64,000 nt of DNA from JASLEW01 sp963732005 (GCA_963732005.1 CAVSXT010000003.1:1364001-1428000); one strand, 5' to 3'; counted from the first letter of the stretch, positions 19,196-28,559 are shown. Program-made: numbers and translations. The notes: generated by a model not told the origin, from the sequence alone.

Positions 19196-20074
19196 TCAGT
19201 TCGGTACTGCCACTGCCACAGCGTCGTGGCTCAGGATGAGCTCGAGGCGCTTTCGTGGCTCCGGATCCTTTGGCGAGGGATTGAGCGTTTGCAACCAGCC
19301 CTTGATCGCCATCCTGGTCCAGGGATCGGCCTGCTGGTCGAACGCCAGGATCAGCGCCCTGACCGCCTCCGGGTTCCCGATGCGCGCGAGACCGTTGGCC
19401 GCGAGCTCGGCGCCAAGGGAGTCCAGGGGTAGGAGACGCTCGAGATAGGGCCCGGCGAGCGGCAGGCCGATCCAGCTCAAGGCCTCGGCAGCCTGCAGAC
19501 CTTCATCCGTGTGCCTGGCCGTGACCGCTTGCTGGGTCAGTGCTTCGCAGATGACGCCGAGCCGGGCCTGGTCGGTGGGTACAACCTCGAGCCCCACCTC
19601 GTTGCTGAGGGACCGCTCTTGCAGCTTCGGTGAGCTCCAGACTGTCAGGTTGCCGCTGCGGACCAACGGGTGGGCGTCCTCGGTGCAGCTGACCAGCGCC
19701 ACCCGGACCGCACCGGGTTGCTCGATCCGGGTCCAGCGGTTGAGAAGCACGCGGAAGCTCTTGCTGCCAGCCGCCGGTATCGCGACATGCCAGGGCGGCA
19801 CCTCGACCTGGTAGTCATCGGTCGGGCGATCGTCGTGACACGGAGGCGGGCCAAGCTGGGGGCTGGTGCGCCACGCCAGGACACCGCGTGTCGCGAAATT
19901 CAAGTCCACCGGTTTGTCGCCGGTGTTGCGGCAGCTGAGGCGAAGCCAGACCGGCTCCGCTACCATCACCGTTGTCTCTTCGGCGGTCACTGTGCAGTCG
20001 AGATTCGTCGCTCCGAGAGGTATTGAGAGCGAGAATGCTAGGGCGAGTGCAACATTGAAAGCCGATGAATGCAA
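19196..20074 (-). CDS. Secreted Ig-like/HEAT-like protein, array member 1 (type 2)
   Basis: The 292-aa protein has an N-terminal signal peptide (SSAFNVALALAFSLSIPLGA). A beta-rich domain (about residues 25-165) contains conserved Cys and AEPVWLRLSCRNTGDKPV. An alpha-helical HEAT/PBS-like C-terminal half follows (LQAAEALSWIGLPLAGPYLE, NGLARIGNPEAVRAL). The start is a TTG at 20074. It is the last of five same-strand paralogs and most resembles the member at 24130. Function not recognised. HEAT-like repeats usually mediate protein binding, so a periplasmic or surface binding role is possible. GC content is lower than in flanking core genes. Confidence 0.7.
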   Translation of the reverse strand: MHSSAFNVALALAFSLSIPLGATNLDCTVTAEETTVMVAEPVWLRLSCRNTGDKPVDLNFATRGVLAWRTSPQLGPPPCHDDRPTDDYQVEVPPWHVAIPAAGSKSFRVLLNRWTRIEQPGAVRVALVSCTEDAHPLVRSGNLTVWSSPKLQERSLSNEVGLEVVPTDQARLGVICEALTQQAVTARHTDEGLQAAEALSWIGLPLAGPYLERLLPLDSLGAELAANGLARIGNPEAVRALILAFDQQADPWTRMAIKGWLQTLNPSPKDPEPRKRLELILSHDAVAVAVPN

Positions 20075-20118
20075 GGTGGGGCCGCCTCGTTTCCGGATGG
20101 CGTCAGAATCGAACCATC
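20038..20118 (-). repeat. Array 5'-leader repeat, copy 1
   Basis: The 81 bp covering the start codon and leader of array member 1 align without gaps to 22163-22243 at about 80 percent identity. This is evidence for tandem duplication within the array. Confidence 0.75.
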
Positions 20119-20139
20119 AAATGACCATGAGATGCAACG

Positions 20140-20979
20140 TCAGGGATGAACTTTGATCTTTGCCAGCGCAGCACGGAGCATCTCTCCTGCACCGGCGGAC
20201 GTAAAGAACCGAAGCGCGTAAGTCCTATCGGACGCATCTAGATGTTCCCAGCTGGCTGCCACGGCCGCTGCCGCATCCGGTGTGCCGACTCTTGCGAGAC
20301 CGAGAAGCGCTTCAGTCCGGATCATCGCGTCCAACTGGCCGAGGGTGATAACCAGCGCAGGTATACATAGCGGATCGGTCGCAAAGCGGAGCGCATGGCT
20401 TGCATGAACCGCTTCTAGCCCGTTCCGCCAGTGCGCCTTCGATGCCAACGTGTCGCATGTCTCCTTGATCTCTTCTGGTTTGCGCGGCCCCACCTTGATA
20501 CTGAAGGTAACGGATGCCGCTGGGTCGGATCGGCTAAAGAAGCCCTGTTTAGCAGAAGGAGTGATGGGTATTGTCGCGGTGACGCGATACTCGCCAACAT
20601 CGCGGAAATCATACCATTCATTCAAGACCTGGTCGAGAATCAGGCTTTCGCCAGGGGACAGGGATATGTCCCCAGGCGAGAACATCTCATCAGCTTCATC
20701 CGGTAACTCGCGAATTATATGCGAGCCGTCCGGCAAGTTAATTGTAAGCACCATGAAGAACAGGGTGCCAAAGGGGCTTCTGGCCAAGGTGAATGATGTA
20801 GCCTTCTCTGAGATATTCTTGAACTGGTAACCTACCACTATCGGCTCGCGAATTGACCAGGTGCTGCGTGCCGGTAAGACCGTCACCTCCAGGTCGCTAA
20901 GCGCCAAGGAATGCACCGCAGGCGCGCTGGCTGCGGCAAACATTGCCATCAGCCCAAGTTTCAATGCCATCAAGCGCAT
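20140..20979 (-). CDS. Secreted Ig-like/HEAT-like protein, array member 2 (type 1)
   Basis: This 279-aa protein starts at ATG 20979 (MRLMALKLGLMAMF), chosen because GGAGG lies 6 nt upstream; an in-frame ATG at 20991 lacks a site. It has a signal peptide, then an Ig-like domain (IREPIVVGYQFKNISEKAT, LNEWYDFRDVGEYRVT). A HEAT-like C-terminal half follows (ASHALRFATDPLCIPALV, GLARVGTPDAAAAVAASWE). It is close in sequence to the member at 23213 along its whole length. Unknown function; probably periplasmic or secreted. An IS630-family element sits just upstream and may have separated it from the rest of the array's promoter. Confidence 0.75.
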   Translation of the reverse strand: MRLMALKLGLMAMFAAASAPAVHSLALSDLEVTVLPARSTWSIREPIVVGYQFKNISEKATSFTLARSPFGTLFFMVLTINLPDGSHIIRELPDEADEMFSPGDISLSPGESLILDQVLNEWYDFRDVGEYRVTATIPITPSAKQGFFSRSDPAASVTFSIKVGPRKPEEIKETCDTLASKAHWRNGLEAVHASHALRFATDPLCIPALVITLGQLDAMIRTEALLGLARVGTPDAAAAVAASWEHLDASDRTYALRFFTSAGAGEMLRAALAKIKVHP

Positions 20980-21005
20980 AGACGCCTCCATCGCTTCCTA
21001 GTCTA

Positions 21006-22158
21006 GTGTCCCGCTTGGTTAATTCGCATGCTATTGAACCTGCTTAGCTCGCGCGACCGCATCGAGGATCGACTCTGCCGTTTTCGTCCAGACGAACGGT
21101 TTGGCGCCTCCGCGGTTGTGGGCGGCGATGAATCGGCGAAGCTCCTGGCGCAGTGCTCCGACGCTGGTGAAGACTCCCCGATACAGGCAGCGCCGCTCCA
21201 GCTGCGAGAACCATCCTTCCACCGCGTTGAGCCAGGACGCGCTGGTGGGAGTGAAATGCAGCTGCACGCGCGGGTGAGCTTGAAGGAATTCTTTAACCGC
21301 TGGTGTCTTGTGGGTGCTGCTGTTATCGAGGATGACGTGCAGGTCCAAGTTCGCAGGTAACGCCTGCACCACCTGCTGCAGAAAGCCGACAAACTCCTCG
21401 CCGTTGTGGCGCTGCGTAACCCGTCCGATGACCTTTCCGGTGGCGATGTCGAAGGCGGCGTACAGGCTCGCGGTGCCGTGACGCTTGTAGTCGTGCGTGC
21501 GGCGCTCGATCTGGCCGGGCCGCAGGGGCAGCAACGGCCGGGTGCGATCCAGGGCTTGGATCTGCGTCTTTTCATCGACCGACAGCACCATCGCGTTGGC
21601 GGGCCGCCGCAAGTACAGACCCACCACGTCCACCACCTTCTCGGCAAACCGTGGATCGTTGCTGATCTTGAAATTCTTCAGGCGATGCGGGCGCAGATCC
21701 GCAGCAGCCCATACCTGCTGAACCTGCCACTGCGTGACTCTCGCGTACTTCATCATCAGACGCAGACTCCAGTGGGTCGCTTCCTCGGGGATTCGCTGGG
21801 TCGTCAGCTCCAAGATCTCGTGCACCTTGGCAGACGTCAGCTTGCGCGGCTGCCCAGGACGCGCCCGATCCCGCAGTCCGCGCAGTCCATCCCGGCGATA
21901 GCGCTGTCGCCACTTGTACACCGTCAGAGGCACGACCCCGAGCGCGCGCCCGATCGCCATCGCGCTCTGCCCCTGGTTGCTCAGCAAAATGATTCGAGCT
22001 CGCTCCGCCTCGCTCTTTCGCGTCGTCGAGCGACGCAGCCAGGCTTCGAGCTCCTCGCGGTCTCCAGGACGAAGGTCCAGCACATCTGCTCGTCTCGCCA
22101 TGCGCAGAGCAGATCACAGTTCTCTCTCAATAGCAAGCGAATTAACCGTGCAGGACAC
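21006..22158 (-). mobile_element. IS630-family insertion sequence, complete
   Basis: The 1153-bp element has imperfect 32-bp terminal inverted repeats (21006-21037 and 22127-22158, four mismatches) beginning GTGTCC. A TA dinucleotide at each border (21004-21005 and 22159-22160) fits the TA target duplication typical of IS630/Tc1/mariner elements. It encodes one intact transposase. It is inserted between array member 2 and a remnant paralog. Confidence 0.9.
21031..22101 (-). CDS. IS630 family transposase
   Basis: This 356-aa DDE transposase has an N-terminal helix-turn-helix (GRALGVVPLTVYKWRQRYR). The catalytic domain carries LSVDEKTQIQ (first Asp), VILDNSSTHK (second Asp) and SWLNAVEGWFSQLERR (Glu). 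Length and motifs are normal for IS630, and no frameshift is seen. The start ATG lies 57 bp inside the right end. It catalyses excision and insertion at TA sites. Confidence 0.95.
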   Translation of the reverse strand: MARRADVLDLRPGDREELEAWLRRSTTRKSEAERARIILLSNQGQSAMAIGRALGVVPLTVYKWRQRYRRDGLRGLRDRARPGQPRKLTSAKVHEILELTTQRIPEEATHWSLRLMMKYARVTQWQVQQVWAAADLRPHRLKNFKISNDPRFAEKVVDVVGLYLRRPANAMVLSVDEKTQIQALDRTRPLLPLRPGQIERRTHDYKRHGTASLYAAFDIATGKVIGRVTQRHNGEEFVGFLQQVVQALPANLDLHVILDNSSTHKTPAVKEFLQAHPRVQLHFTPTSASWLNAVEGWFSQLERRCLYRGVFTSVGALRQELRRFIAAHNRGGAKPFVWTKTAESILDAVARAKQVQ

Positions 22159-22162
22159 TAGT

Positions 22163-22243
22163 CTAGGGCGAGTCCAACAGTGAAAGCTGGTGAATACAAG
22201 GTAGAGCGGTCTCGTTACCAGTTGGCGTCAGAATCGAATCATC
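22163..22243 (-). pseudogene. Remnant 5' end of a type 2 array paralog
   Basis: These 81 bp match the leader and first codons of array member 1 (20038-20118). Reading leftward from TTG 22199 gives YSPAFTVGLAL, comparable with HSSAFNVALAL. It hits TAG at 22158-22160, the junction with the insertion sequence. The rest of the gene is absent, so a sixth paralog was apparently lost when the element inserted or by later deletion. Confidence 0.7.
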
Positions 22244-23093
22244 CCCAAGGAGTCTTGGGCAAGCGCTTGCCCGCCAACTCGAGCGCTGTGCGTAGAGCAT
22301 TGCCTTTTCCAGCGCGCCCGAACTCGCCGAGCGCAACCACCCTGTACAGGTCGTTCAGGGCGTCCCAGGCGGCGACGATTGCAGCCACGGCCCCAGGCGC
22401 TGGCAGCTTGGCAATCCCCTTGACAGCTTCCTCCTTGGCCGCGTGGCTCTCCTTGAGGACTCTTGCCAGAGATGGAAGGCAAACCTCATCCTGGGCGTAC
22501 CGCAAAGCATGGCCGGCCTCCATGGCGGAGCGGGTAGCGCTGTGGATAGCCAGCTCGGCCAGGTGCTCACAGGTAGCCGCCAGTTTCGCCGGATCTCGCG
22601 GCGCGATCCGGATCTGGACCGAGGCCGAATGCAGGTCTACTCCGAGAGCAGCCAATGAGGGCGAGGGTGGAAGCTCCACTCGGACTTGGTAGATCCCCAC
22701 CTCGTCAAAGTCTTGCCACTCGTTGAGCACGAAAATCTTGCGGCACTCCTCGCCGGGATTCAACGACACGTCGCCCCTGATGAAGATGTCATCGTAGATA
22801 CCATCGGGCGGCAGCCGCTTGACCGCGTGCCTGCCGTCTGGCTCCCGAATGTCGAAGACCAAGCCGCCCTTGAAGTTCTTGCCAAGGTCTATTTGGACGG
22901 AGCTCTGCGAGCCATTGGCGATCTGCAGGACGACGATCACTGGTTCGCGTAGCGAGAAGGTTGCTTGCTGAGGCGCTAGAGAGACCATCCGCTGGTCAAC
23001 GCCATTGGCGGCAACTGGCAGGCCCACAAAGTTCAGCCCAAGGCATCCCATCGCCACCAGCGTCCACCGGCGTGCACGGGTCATGGCGCGCAT
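22239..23093 (-). CDS. Secreted Ig-like/HEAT-like protein, array member 3 (divergent type 1)
   Basis: The 284-aa protein starts at ATG 23093 (MRAMTRARRWTLVAMG), supported by GAGGTG 5 nt upstream. The frame stays open further upstream only because it crosses the duplicated hspR 3' end antisense. A signal peptide ends near VAANG. An Ig-like segment follows (FSLREPVIVVLQIANGSQSS, LNEWQDFDEVGIYQVRVE). The helical C-terminal half includes AGHALRYAQDEVCLPSLARV. It is less similar to members 2 and 4 than they are to each other. Function unknown. Its stop codon lies inside the array leader repeat. Confidence 0.7.
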   Translation of the reverse strand: MRAMTRARRWTLVAMGCLGLNFVGLPVAANGVDQRMVSLAPQQATFSLREPVIVVLQIANGSQSSVQIDLGKNFKGGLVFDIREPDGRHAVKRLPPDGIYDDIFIRGDVSLNPGEECRKIFVLNEWQDFDEVGIYQVRVELPPSPSLAALGVDLHSASVQIRIAPRDPAKLAATCEHLAELAIHSATRSAMEAGHALRYAQDEVCLPSLARVLKESHAAKEEAVKGIAKLPAPGAVAAIVAAWDALNDLYRVVALGEFGRAGKGNALRTALELAGKRLPKTPWG

Positions 23094-23149
23094 CTCGGCA
23101 CCTCGCCTGGCTCCTGAAGCTGCCCTTGCACGCCCAGGCCGCAGGCAAA

Positions 23150-23204
23150 GCCAGGGCGCTCTGGTGAAGGTACACGGCGGCCCGCTGATCAAGCGCAACG
23201 CGTA
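23150..23204 (+). repeat. hspR 3'-end direct repeat, copy B
   Basis: This near-copy (about 52 of 55 bp) of the hspR 3' terminus (19090-19144) lies in the spacer between array members 4 and 3. It is in the same orientation as the real hspR, with no other hspR sequence around it. In both places the repeat lies just beyond the 3' end of an array gene. Confidence 0.85.
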
Positions 23205-23212
23205 CTGCTAGT

Positions 23213-24064
23213 CTACTTGATCCCTCCCCGGCGAGCGGCCAAGGCGGTGCGCAAGAGCGCCTCCGATCCAGAGAAGCCAAACCAGCGGAACGCACTGGCT
23301 TTTTCGCTGTCGTCCAGATGGTCCCATTCGCCTGCCACGGCAGCGGCAGCATCCGGCGTTCCCACGCCGGCAAGGCCCCGCAACGCCTCGAGCTTGACGA
23401 TCATGCTGAACTGCGCCAAGGCTCTCGCGAGGGCTGGCACGCATGCGGCGTCCGTGGCGTAGCGCAAGGCATGGCTAGCCTCGACCGCAGCAAGCGCGTT
23501 TCGCGCGGTCGCCTTGGCCGCCAGCTGCTCACAGGTCTCCTTGACCTGGTCGGGGTTTCGCGGTCCGACCACGACATTGAAAGCAACGTTGATCCTGGGG
23601 GCAGTGCGGCTGATGAACTGCTTGTCCGGTGTCAAGGGTATGGCCGCGGTGATGCGGTACTGTCCCTGATCTCGAAAGCCATCCCACTCATTGAGTGTCT
23701 GATCAAAGACCACCTCTACCCCCGGGGCCAGCGACACGGCTCCCGGCATGAACATCGAATCTGCCTCCTCCTCCAGCTCGCGTACCACTTGGGTGCCGTC
23801 AGGCCTCGTGATGGTCAAGGTCATATAAAACAATGTGCCGAGTGGGCTACGGGCGAGAACAATCGAGAGAGGGTGGTCCGAAACGTTCCTGAAGCGAAGG
23901 GAAACAAGAATAGGCTCATGCTCTGAGAAAATTGCGTGACCGGGGAGAGCTGTGACCTCCAGGTTGACAAAAGCCTGACTGCCTGGTTCCGCAGCTCCAC
24001 TCGCGTAAAGGAGGGGAAGCGAGAGCATCGCCGCGAGTCCGAAGGCGATATCAGGTGAACGCAA
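23213..24064 (-). CDS. Secreted Ig-like/HEAT-like protein, array member 4 (type 1)
   Basis: The 283-aa protein starts at a TTG (24064) with GGAGGAG about 7 nt upstream. It has a signal peptide to about residue 24, an Ig-like domain (EHEPILVSLRFRNVSDHPL, LNEWDGFRDQGQYRITA) and a HEAT-like half (ASHALRYATDAACVPALARA, LAGVGTPDAAAAVAGEWDHL). It is nearly collinear with member 2. Function unknown. It lies 65 bp downstream of member 5, probably in the same transcription unit. Confidence 0.75.
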   Translation of the reverse strand: MRSPDIAFGLAAMLSLPLLYASGAAEPGSQAFVNLEVTALPGHAIFSEHEPILVSLRFRNVSDHPLSIVLARSPLGTLFYMTLTITRPDGTQVVRELEEEADSMFMPGAVSLAPGVEVVFDQTLNEWDGFRDQGQYRITAAIPLTPDKQFISRTAPRINVAFNVVVGPRNPDQVKETCEQLAAKATARNALAAVEASHALRYATDAACVPALARALAQFSMIVKLEALRGLAGVGTPDAAAAVAGEWDHLDDSEKASAFRWFGFSGSEALLRTALAARRGGIK

Positions 24065-24129
24065 AGTTGGTCTCCTCCGATCCTAAGCTCCGGCTGAGGC
24101 AGGGAAGGATGTCGGCCGACGCCCATCGC

Positions 24130-24990
24130 TCAATCTACGAATCGCACAGACTGCTGCAAGATTTGGTCCACGCGGTGCCGCAGTTCGGGATCTAACTCGA
24201 CGTGATGCACGCTTGTGAGTGTTCTCCGAATCTCCATCTGCACAAGACTGGATACCTTGTCATATGCATCTACCATCGCCCGCACTGCCTCTGGGCTGCC
24301 GACTCGTCCCAAGCCGTATGTTGCAAGCATCGAGGAAGCATCCTTAGCCTTCAATAGCACCGCTTGGAGGTACGGAACTGCAATTGGGAGGTCGATCCAG
24401 CCAAGTGCCTCGGCGGCCTGGAGCCGGGCTGCGGAGGAATTTGCCGGGTTCAGCGCGTCCTGGCTGAGTTGCTTGCTAATACTCTCTAGACGCTTCGCGT
24501 CGAGCGGCAAGACTTCAATGGTGACCTCATCGCTGAGAGATTGGCTCCGCTTGTAGCCTGCTTCGAATGCCCCAACGCAGCTTACTAGACTGAGCCGATA
24601 GGAGCCAGGCTCAAGCTTGCCACTCCAACGGTTCAGAAGGGCGCGGATGGTCGCACGACCCCCTGCCGGAACGGTAATCCGGCCAGGTGGCACGCCCTCG
24701 AGGTAGATATGAGGCGCGCACGACAGCGTCGCGATTTGGGGCGATAAGCGCCAGCCGACACCAAGGCCACTCTGAAAATCCAACACCGTCTCCTCTGCGC
24801 CTCGATTTTCACAGTGCAAGTGGAGCCAGATAGGTTCTTCCACGCTCACCGCCTCTTGGTCGGGCAGGACCTTGCACCAGACCGGCAGCGCCTGTGGTTT
24901 CTGGTCGCTTGAAGCCTGAGCTGAGGCAGGTGCCATCAGAGCGTGAGTCCAGAGCAGCAGTGCCAGGATATGCATTTCCTTCGTTTCCAA
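24130..24990 (-). CDS. Secreted Ig-like/HEAT-like protein, array member 5 (type 2)
   Basis: This protein of up to 286 aa has TTG 24990 or, equally plausibly, ATG 24975 (MHILALLLWTHALMAP) as start, followed by a signal peptide. A Cys-containing beta domain (EEPIWLHLHCENRGAEETV) precedes a HEAT-like half (LQAAEALGWIDLPIAVPYLQ, YGLGRVGSPEAVRAMVDAYD). It is closest to member 1. It is the promoter-proximal member of the array, 6 bp downstream of the large Ig-like surface protein gene, which suggests cotranscription. Function unknown. Confidence 0.72.
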   Translation of the reverse strand: METKEMHILALLLWTHALMAPASAQASSDQKPQALPVWCKVLPDQEAVSVEEPIWLHLHCENRGAEETVLDFQSGLGVGWRLSPQIATLSCAPHIYLEGVPPGRITVPAGGRATIRALLNRWSGKLEPGSYRLSLVSCVGAFEAGYKRSQSLSDEVTIEVLPLDAKRLESISKQLSQDALNPANSSAARLQAAEALGWIDLPIAVPYLQAVLLKAKDASSMLATYGLGRVGSPEAVRAMVDAYDKVSSLVQMEIRRTLTSVHHVELDPELRHRVDQILQQSVRFVD

Positions 24991-24996
24991 TCGCGC

Positions 24997-27900
24997 CTAG
25001 TTGGTCGAAACCGTGATGCAAGAGATGAGACCTGACTTCTGGATGCAGAATTTCCAGGTGCCATCCGGATTTGGCGAACTGTTCCGCGTGATCGGTATCG
25101 GCCCAAAGAGTCTGGGCAGCGTCCCCGTTGGCGAGATGTGGCACGGGCAGTTATAGGTGAAGTACTGCGTCACGCTGAACTGGCCTGCTACGTAGGGCCT
25201 CACAACTGGAAGCAGTGGACCGGTAACCACATTTGTATCGTTCAGAACTCCGTCCGAGCCGTTGACGATTGCCGCGGTGTATGGAGAGCCTGACGTTGCT
25301 GCCCAAGGCTTCGGAAAAGTGTAAGGGTTGCTTGGAAGCATGACCACCTCGGCAACCTGACAGTTGGAAAGATCCTCGAGATGACCCGTGCTGGAGTCCC
25401 AGTTGTAGATGAAGTTGAGTTGTCCGATCAACACCTCGTGCGATTTTTCCCGAAAGTTCGTGGGAATGGCACAAACGCAGGTGCCAGCCCTGCAGACGTT
25501 CGGCGGCACGTTGGGGCACGCCTTCCCGTCCTGAGTAGGATCGGGGACGCAGTTGTCGCCAGTTGCGCCGACGCAGGTCTTACAGTCCGGGCAGTCGAAG
25601 GGAAGGCCTGATGTCGTCGGATTGCCGCAGCAGTGCCATCCTGCCTTGATGACCCCCACGCCTGGATTGGCGGTCACCACGGTTCCATCGTCGCTCACCG
25701 TCGCAGGACCGATGCTGACGAAGTGGCCGAGGTCGTGGTCGAATGAGTACATCTCGGTGACCGATCCGGGCGCCAAGCCGTCGACGTTGGGGAGGGTCAG
25801 GCGCGCCGGGGGATCGAAACGTGCGCCGGCGGGCTGGATGGTGACGATGAGGCGCGGCTGCTGGCCGAAGTTGGGCACCATCGGCACCCTGTCGGCGTGG
25901 ACCACGGTGACGCTGACCAGGCCGCTACGGGAGCCGTTGGGGAAAGTCACCGACCCCGGCGCGATCTGGAGGGCGAAGCCGGGGACGTCGGGCAGGGTGA
26001 GGGTGGCGCCGGCGGTCTCGCTCACCTGGGCGCCATGGGTGAGGTCGAGCGGCAGCAGGTAGATCGGCATGTTGACCGTGTTGTCGCGGCCCGGGATCAC
26101 GGTGACGAAGTACTCGAGCTCGGGCCAGGCGCCAGGGCGTTGCGTGGTGCTGCCGTCGACGATGAGGGTGATCGTCCCCGGGGGCACGGCCTGGAGCTGG
26201 AAGCGCCCAACGCTGTCTGTCCGAATGTTGAGCGTGGTACCGAGAACACTGACGGTGACGCCTGGGACCGGCTGCTGCTCATTGTCGAGGACGACGCCGC
26301 TGACGGTGGTGGCTGCGGGGTCGCCGGCGGCGCGGCCCGAGAGGGCGAAGGTTGCAGCCGGGCTGGCGGCGAGGCCCACGATGGTCGCCTGCACGCCGTT
26401 GTTGGAGATGCCCTCGGCGGGGTCGAGGGTGAAGGTTTCAATCGCCCGGCCGTCAGAGTCAGTGGCCGTGGTCACCGTCTGCTGGCCGTTGGCGAAGGTG
26501 CCCTGTCCCTTGGTGGTGGTGAACTGCACCTGGACTCCCTGCAGGCGATTGTAGCCGCTGTCGGTCACCACGGCGACGAGCGGCCGCGGCGCCGGCTGGC
26601 CGGGAATGCTCACCTGCTGGTCGCCGGTGTCCACCACGATGAGTGCCGGGCTGCCGGGGAGGGCCGTCTCCTGGAACGCGGCCGGACCCGCGAAGCCAGG
26701 AGCGAAGGCCTCGACGACCTGGTTGCCGGCGCCGGCGCGAGTGCCGAGGGTGAACGGCACGGCCGCGTGTCCCGAGGCGTCGGTGGTCACGGTGACCCCA
26801 CGCTGGCCGCTGCCGAGGCTGCCGTCGTTGCCGCGGACCCGAAAGAAGAGGCTCTGGCCGGCGATGGGCTGTCCGGTGGCGTCGAGCAACGCCGCGACCA
26901 GGGGAGCTCCGAGCTGCGTGCCGATGACGGCGGACTGCCCGCTCCCCGAGACCAGTGCCACCCGCGGCACGGTGGCCGCTTGGCGGCTGACCGTCACCGA
27001 GGCCTGCGAGGTGTTGCCGCTCACGTCCCTCGCTTGCACCGTGATCACGTTGGTGCCCGGCACCAGCGCGGCGGTGGCGAGGAAGGAGCGGTTCGCCACC
27101 GCCGCCGGCTGGCCGTTGACTGTAACGGTGGCCTGGGAAGCATTGACGGTGCCGGCCACGATGTCGTTCACCAGCCCGGAGACAGTGACGATCGGATCGA
27201 AGACGGTGGTGCCGTTCTGCGGGTAGGCGATGGCGACGAGAGGCGGGGTCAGGTCGCGGACGACGTTGATGGTGGCGGTGTTGACGTGTCCAGTGGCGCT
27301 GGTGGCGGTGGCAGTGAGGACGTTGCCGCCCTCGAGCAGGGGCACGCCGGACGCCGTGAATCCGCCGCCGGTCACGGTCGCGGGCTGGCCGTTGACGCTG
27401 ACGGTCGCCGCGGGATCGCTGACCGAGCCGGAGACGGTGACGGTGGTCATGGCGATGTAGCTCAGATCGGCCGGTGAAGTGATGGCGACCTCCGGCAGCG
27501 AGAAGCGGACCACGATCAGTGTCTGATCGGTTTCGTTGCCGGCTAGGTCGATAGCCTGCAAGGCGATCGCATTGTTGCCCTCGACGAGCGGCACCTGGCC
27601 TGGAAGCTGCCGTTGGCGTCGGTCGTCACCTGCTTGCCGGCGATTCTTACCTGCGCGACACCGTTGTCGTCGCTCGCCCGGCCCGTCACCTGGACGCTGG
27701 CGGCGTTGATCAGCGCTCCTGACGTCGGCTGCAGCAGCGTCAAGATCGGCGGAGTGGTGTCGAGGGTCACTTGGGCAGATGCGACGCCGACGTTGCCGTA
27801 GGTGTCGGTCGCCAGAACCAAGACCAGATTCGGCCCTGGAGTCAGGGTCACCGGGGTCGAAAACGCTCCGGCCTGAAGGGCGACCGCCTGGCCGTTGACG

Positions 27901-28475
27901 GTCACGCCGGCCAGGGGGGCCGATGCCGTCACAGTTCCCGTCGCGGTCACACTGGATGCGTTGACGAAGACCCCGTTCGCCGGGGTCGCAAGGATGGCTA
28001 CAGGAGCCTGAATCTCGAGGACGACGGTGAAGCTGAGGCTCGCACTGCCGGTATTGCCGGCGCGATCCTTGACCGACGCGCTCAGGCTGTGTGCGCCCGC
28101 CGCCAGCGGTTGCGGCGGAACGCAGGCCGCCGCCGCGGCGGCCACCTGGCACGCGGCCGTGATGTCGGCGGCGTCGAGCACCACGTGGAGAGTGCTGGGA
28201 TCGACGCCCGAGGTAGCGTCGGAGTACGCAATGGCGATCGGCGGCTGCGCGGTGCCGGTCACCGTTGCCGGCGGCGAGGTGATCTGCACGAGCGGCGCCA
28301 CGGTATCGAGGTCGGCGAAGGTGAGCGTCGCGGTGTGCTTGAGATGGATCTCGCCGCCCGCCACCAGGACGCCGGTGATGGCCGCCTGCGCGCCGATCTC
28401 GACGTTACCGCCCGCGAAGAGCAGCCCACGCACGGGCCATTCCGCGGCCACCGTAATATTGCCGAAGGCGAGCAC
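24997..28475 (-). CDS. Large multidomain Ig-like surface protein, frameshifted
   Basis: About 1,159 aa if one base is restored near 27599. There the reading changes from TTDANGSFQA to the frame continuing QVPLVEGNNAIALQ, consistent with a lost C in a short C run. Order of domains: a bactofilin/DUF7305-like repeat (LLFAGGNVEIGAQAAITG); several bacterial Ig-like units (PPLVAIAYPQNGTTVFDPIV); two Big_1/invasin-like units; a carboxypeptidase-regulatory-like unit (GVVLDNEQQPVPGVTVSV); and a Cys-rich C-terminal module (CCGNP, CPDCKTC, CRAGTCVC). This is typical of adhesins or extracellular scaffolds. The only usable start is GTG 28475 and no signal peptide is visible. In-frame coding-like sequence continues upstream to a TAG near 28599, so the true N-terminus looks lost. 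Confidence 0.75.
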
Positions 28476-28559
28476 CGACAGCGGCGGCGGCGGCGCGGCT
28501 GCCGGCGGGAGGTCGTCGGGCTCGCCGCCGAATCGCAGGTTGCCGCCGGCGATGATGGC

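Noticed and set aside
23094..23198. Longer N-terminus of array protein 3 beginning MRLISGPPCT
   Set aside because: That stretch is the antisense reading of the duplicated hspR 3' end. A proper ribosome-binding site and signal peptide start at 23093.
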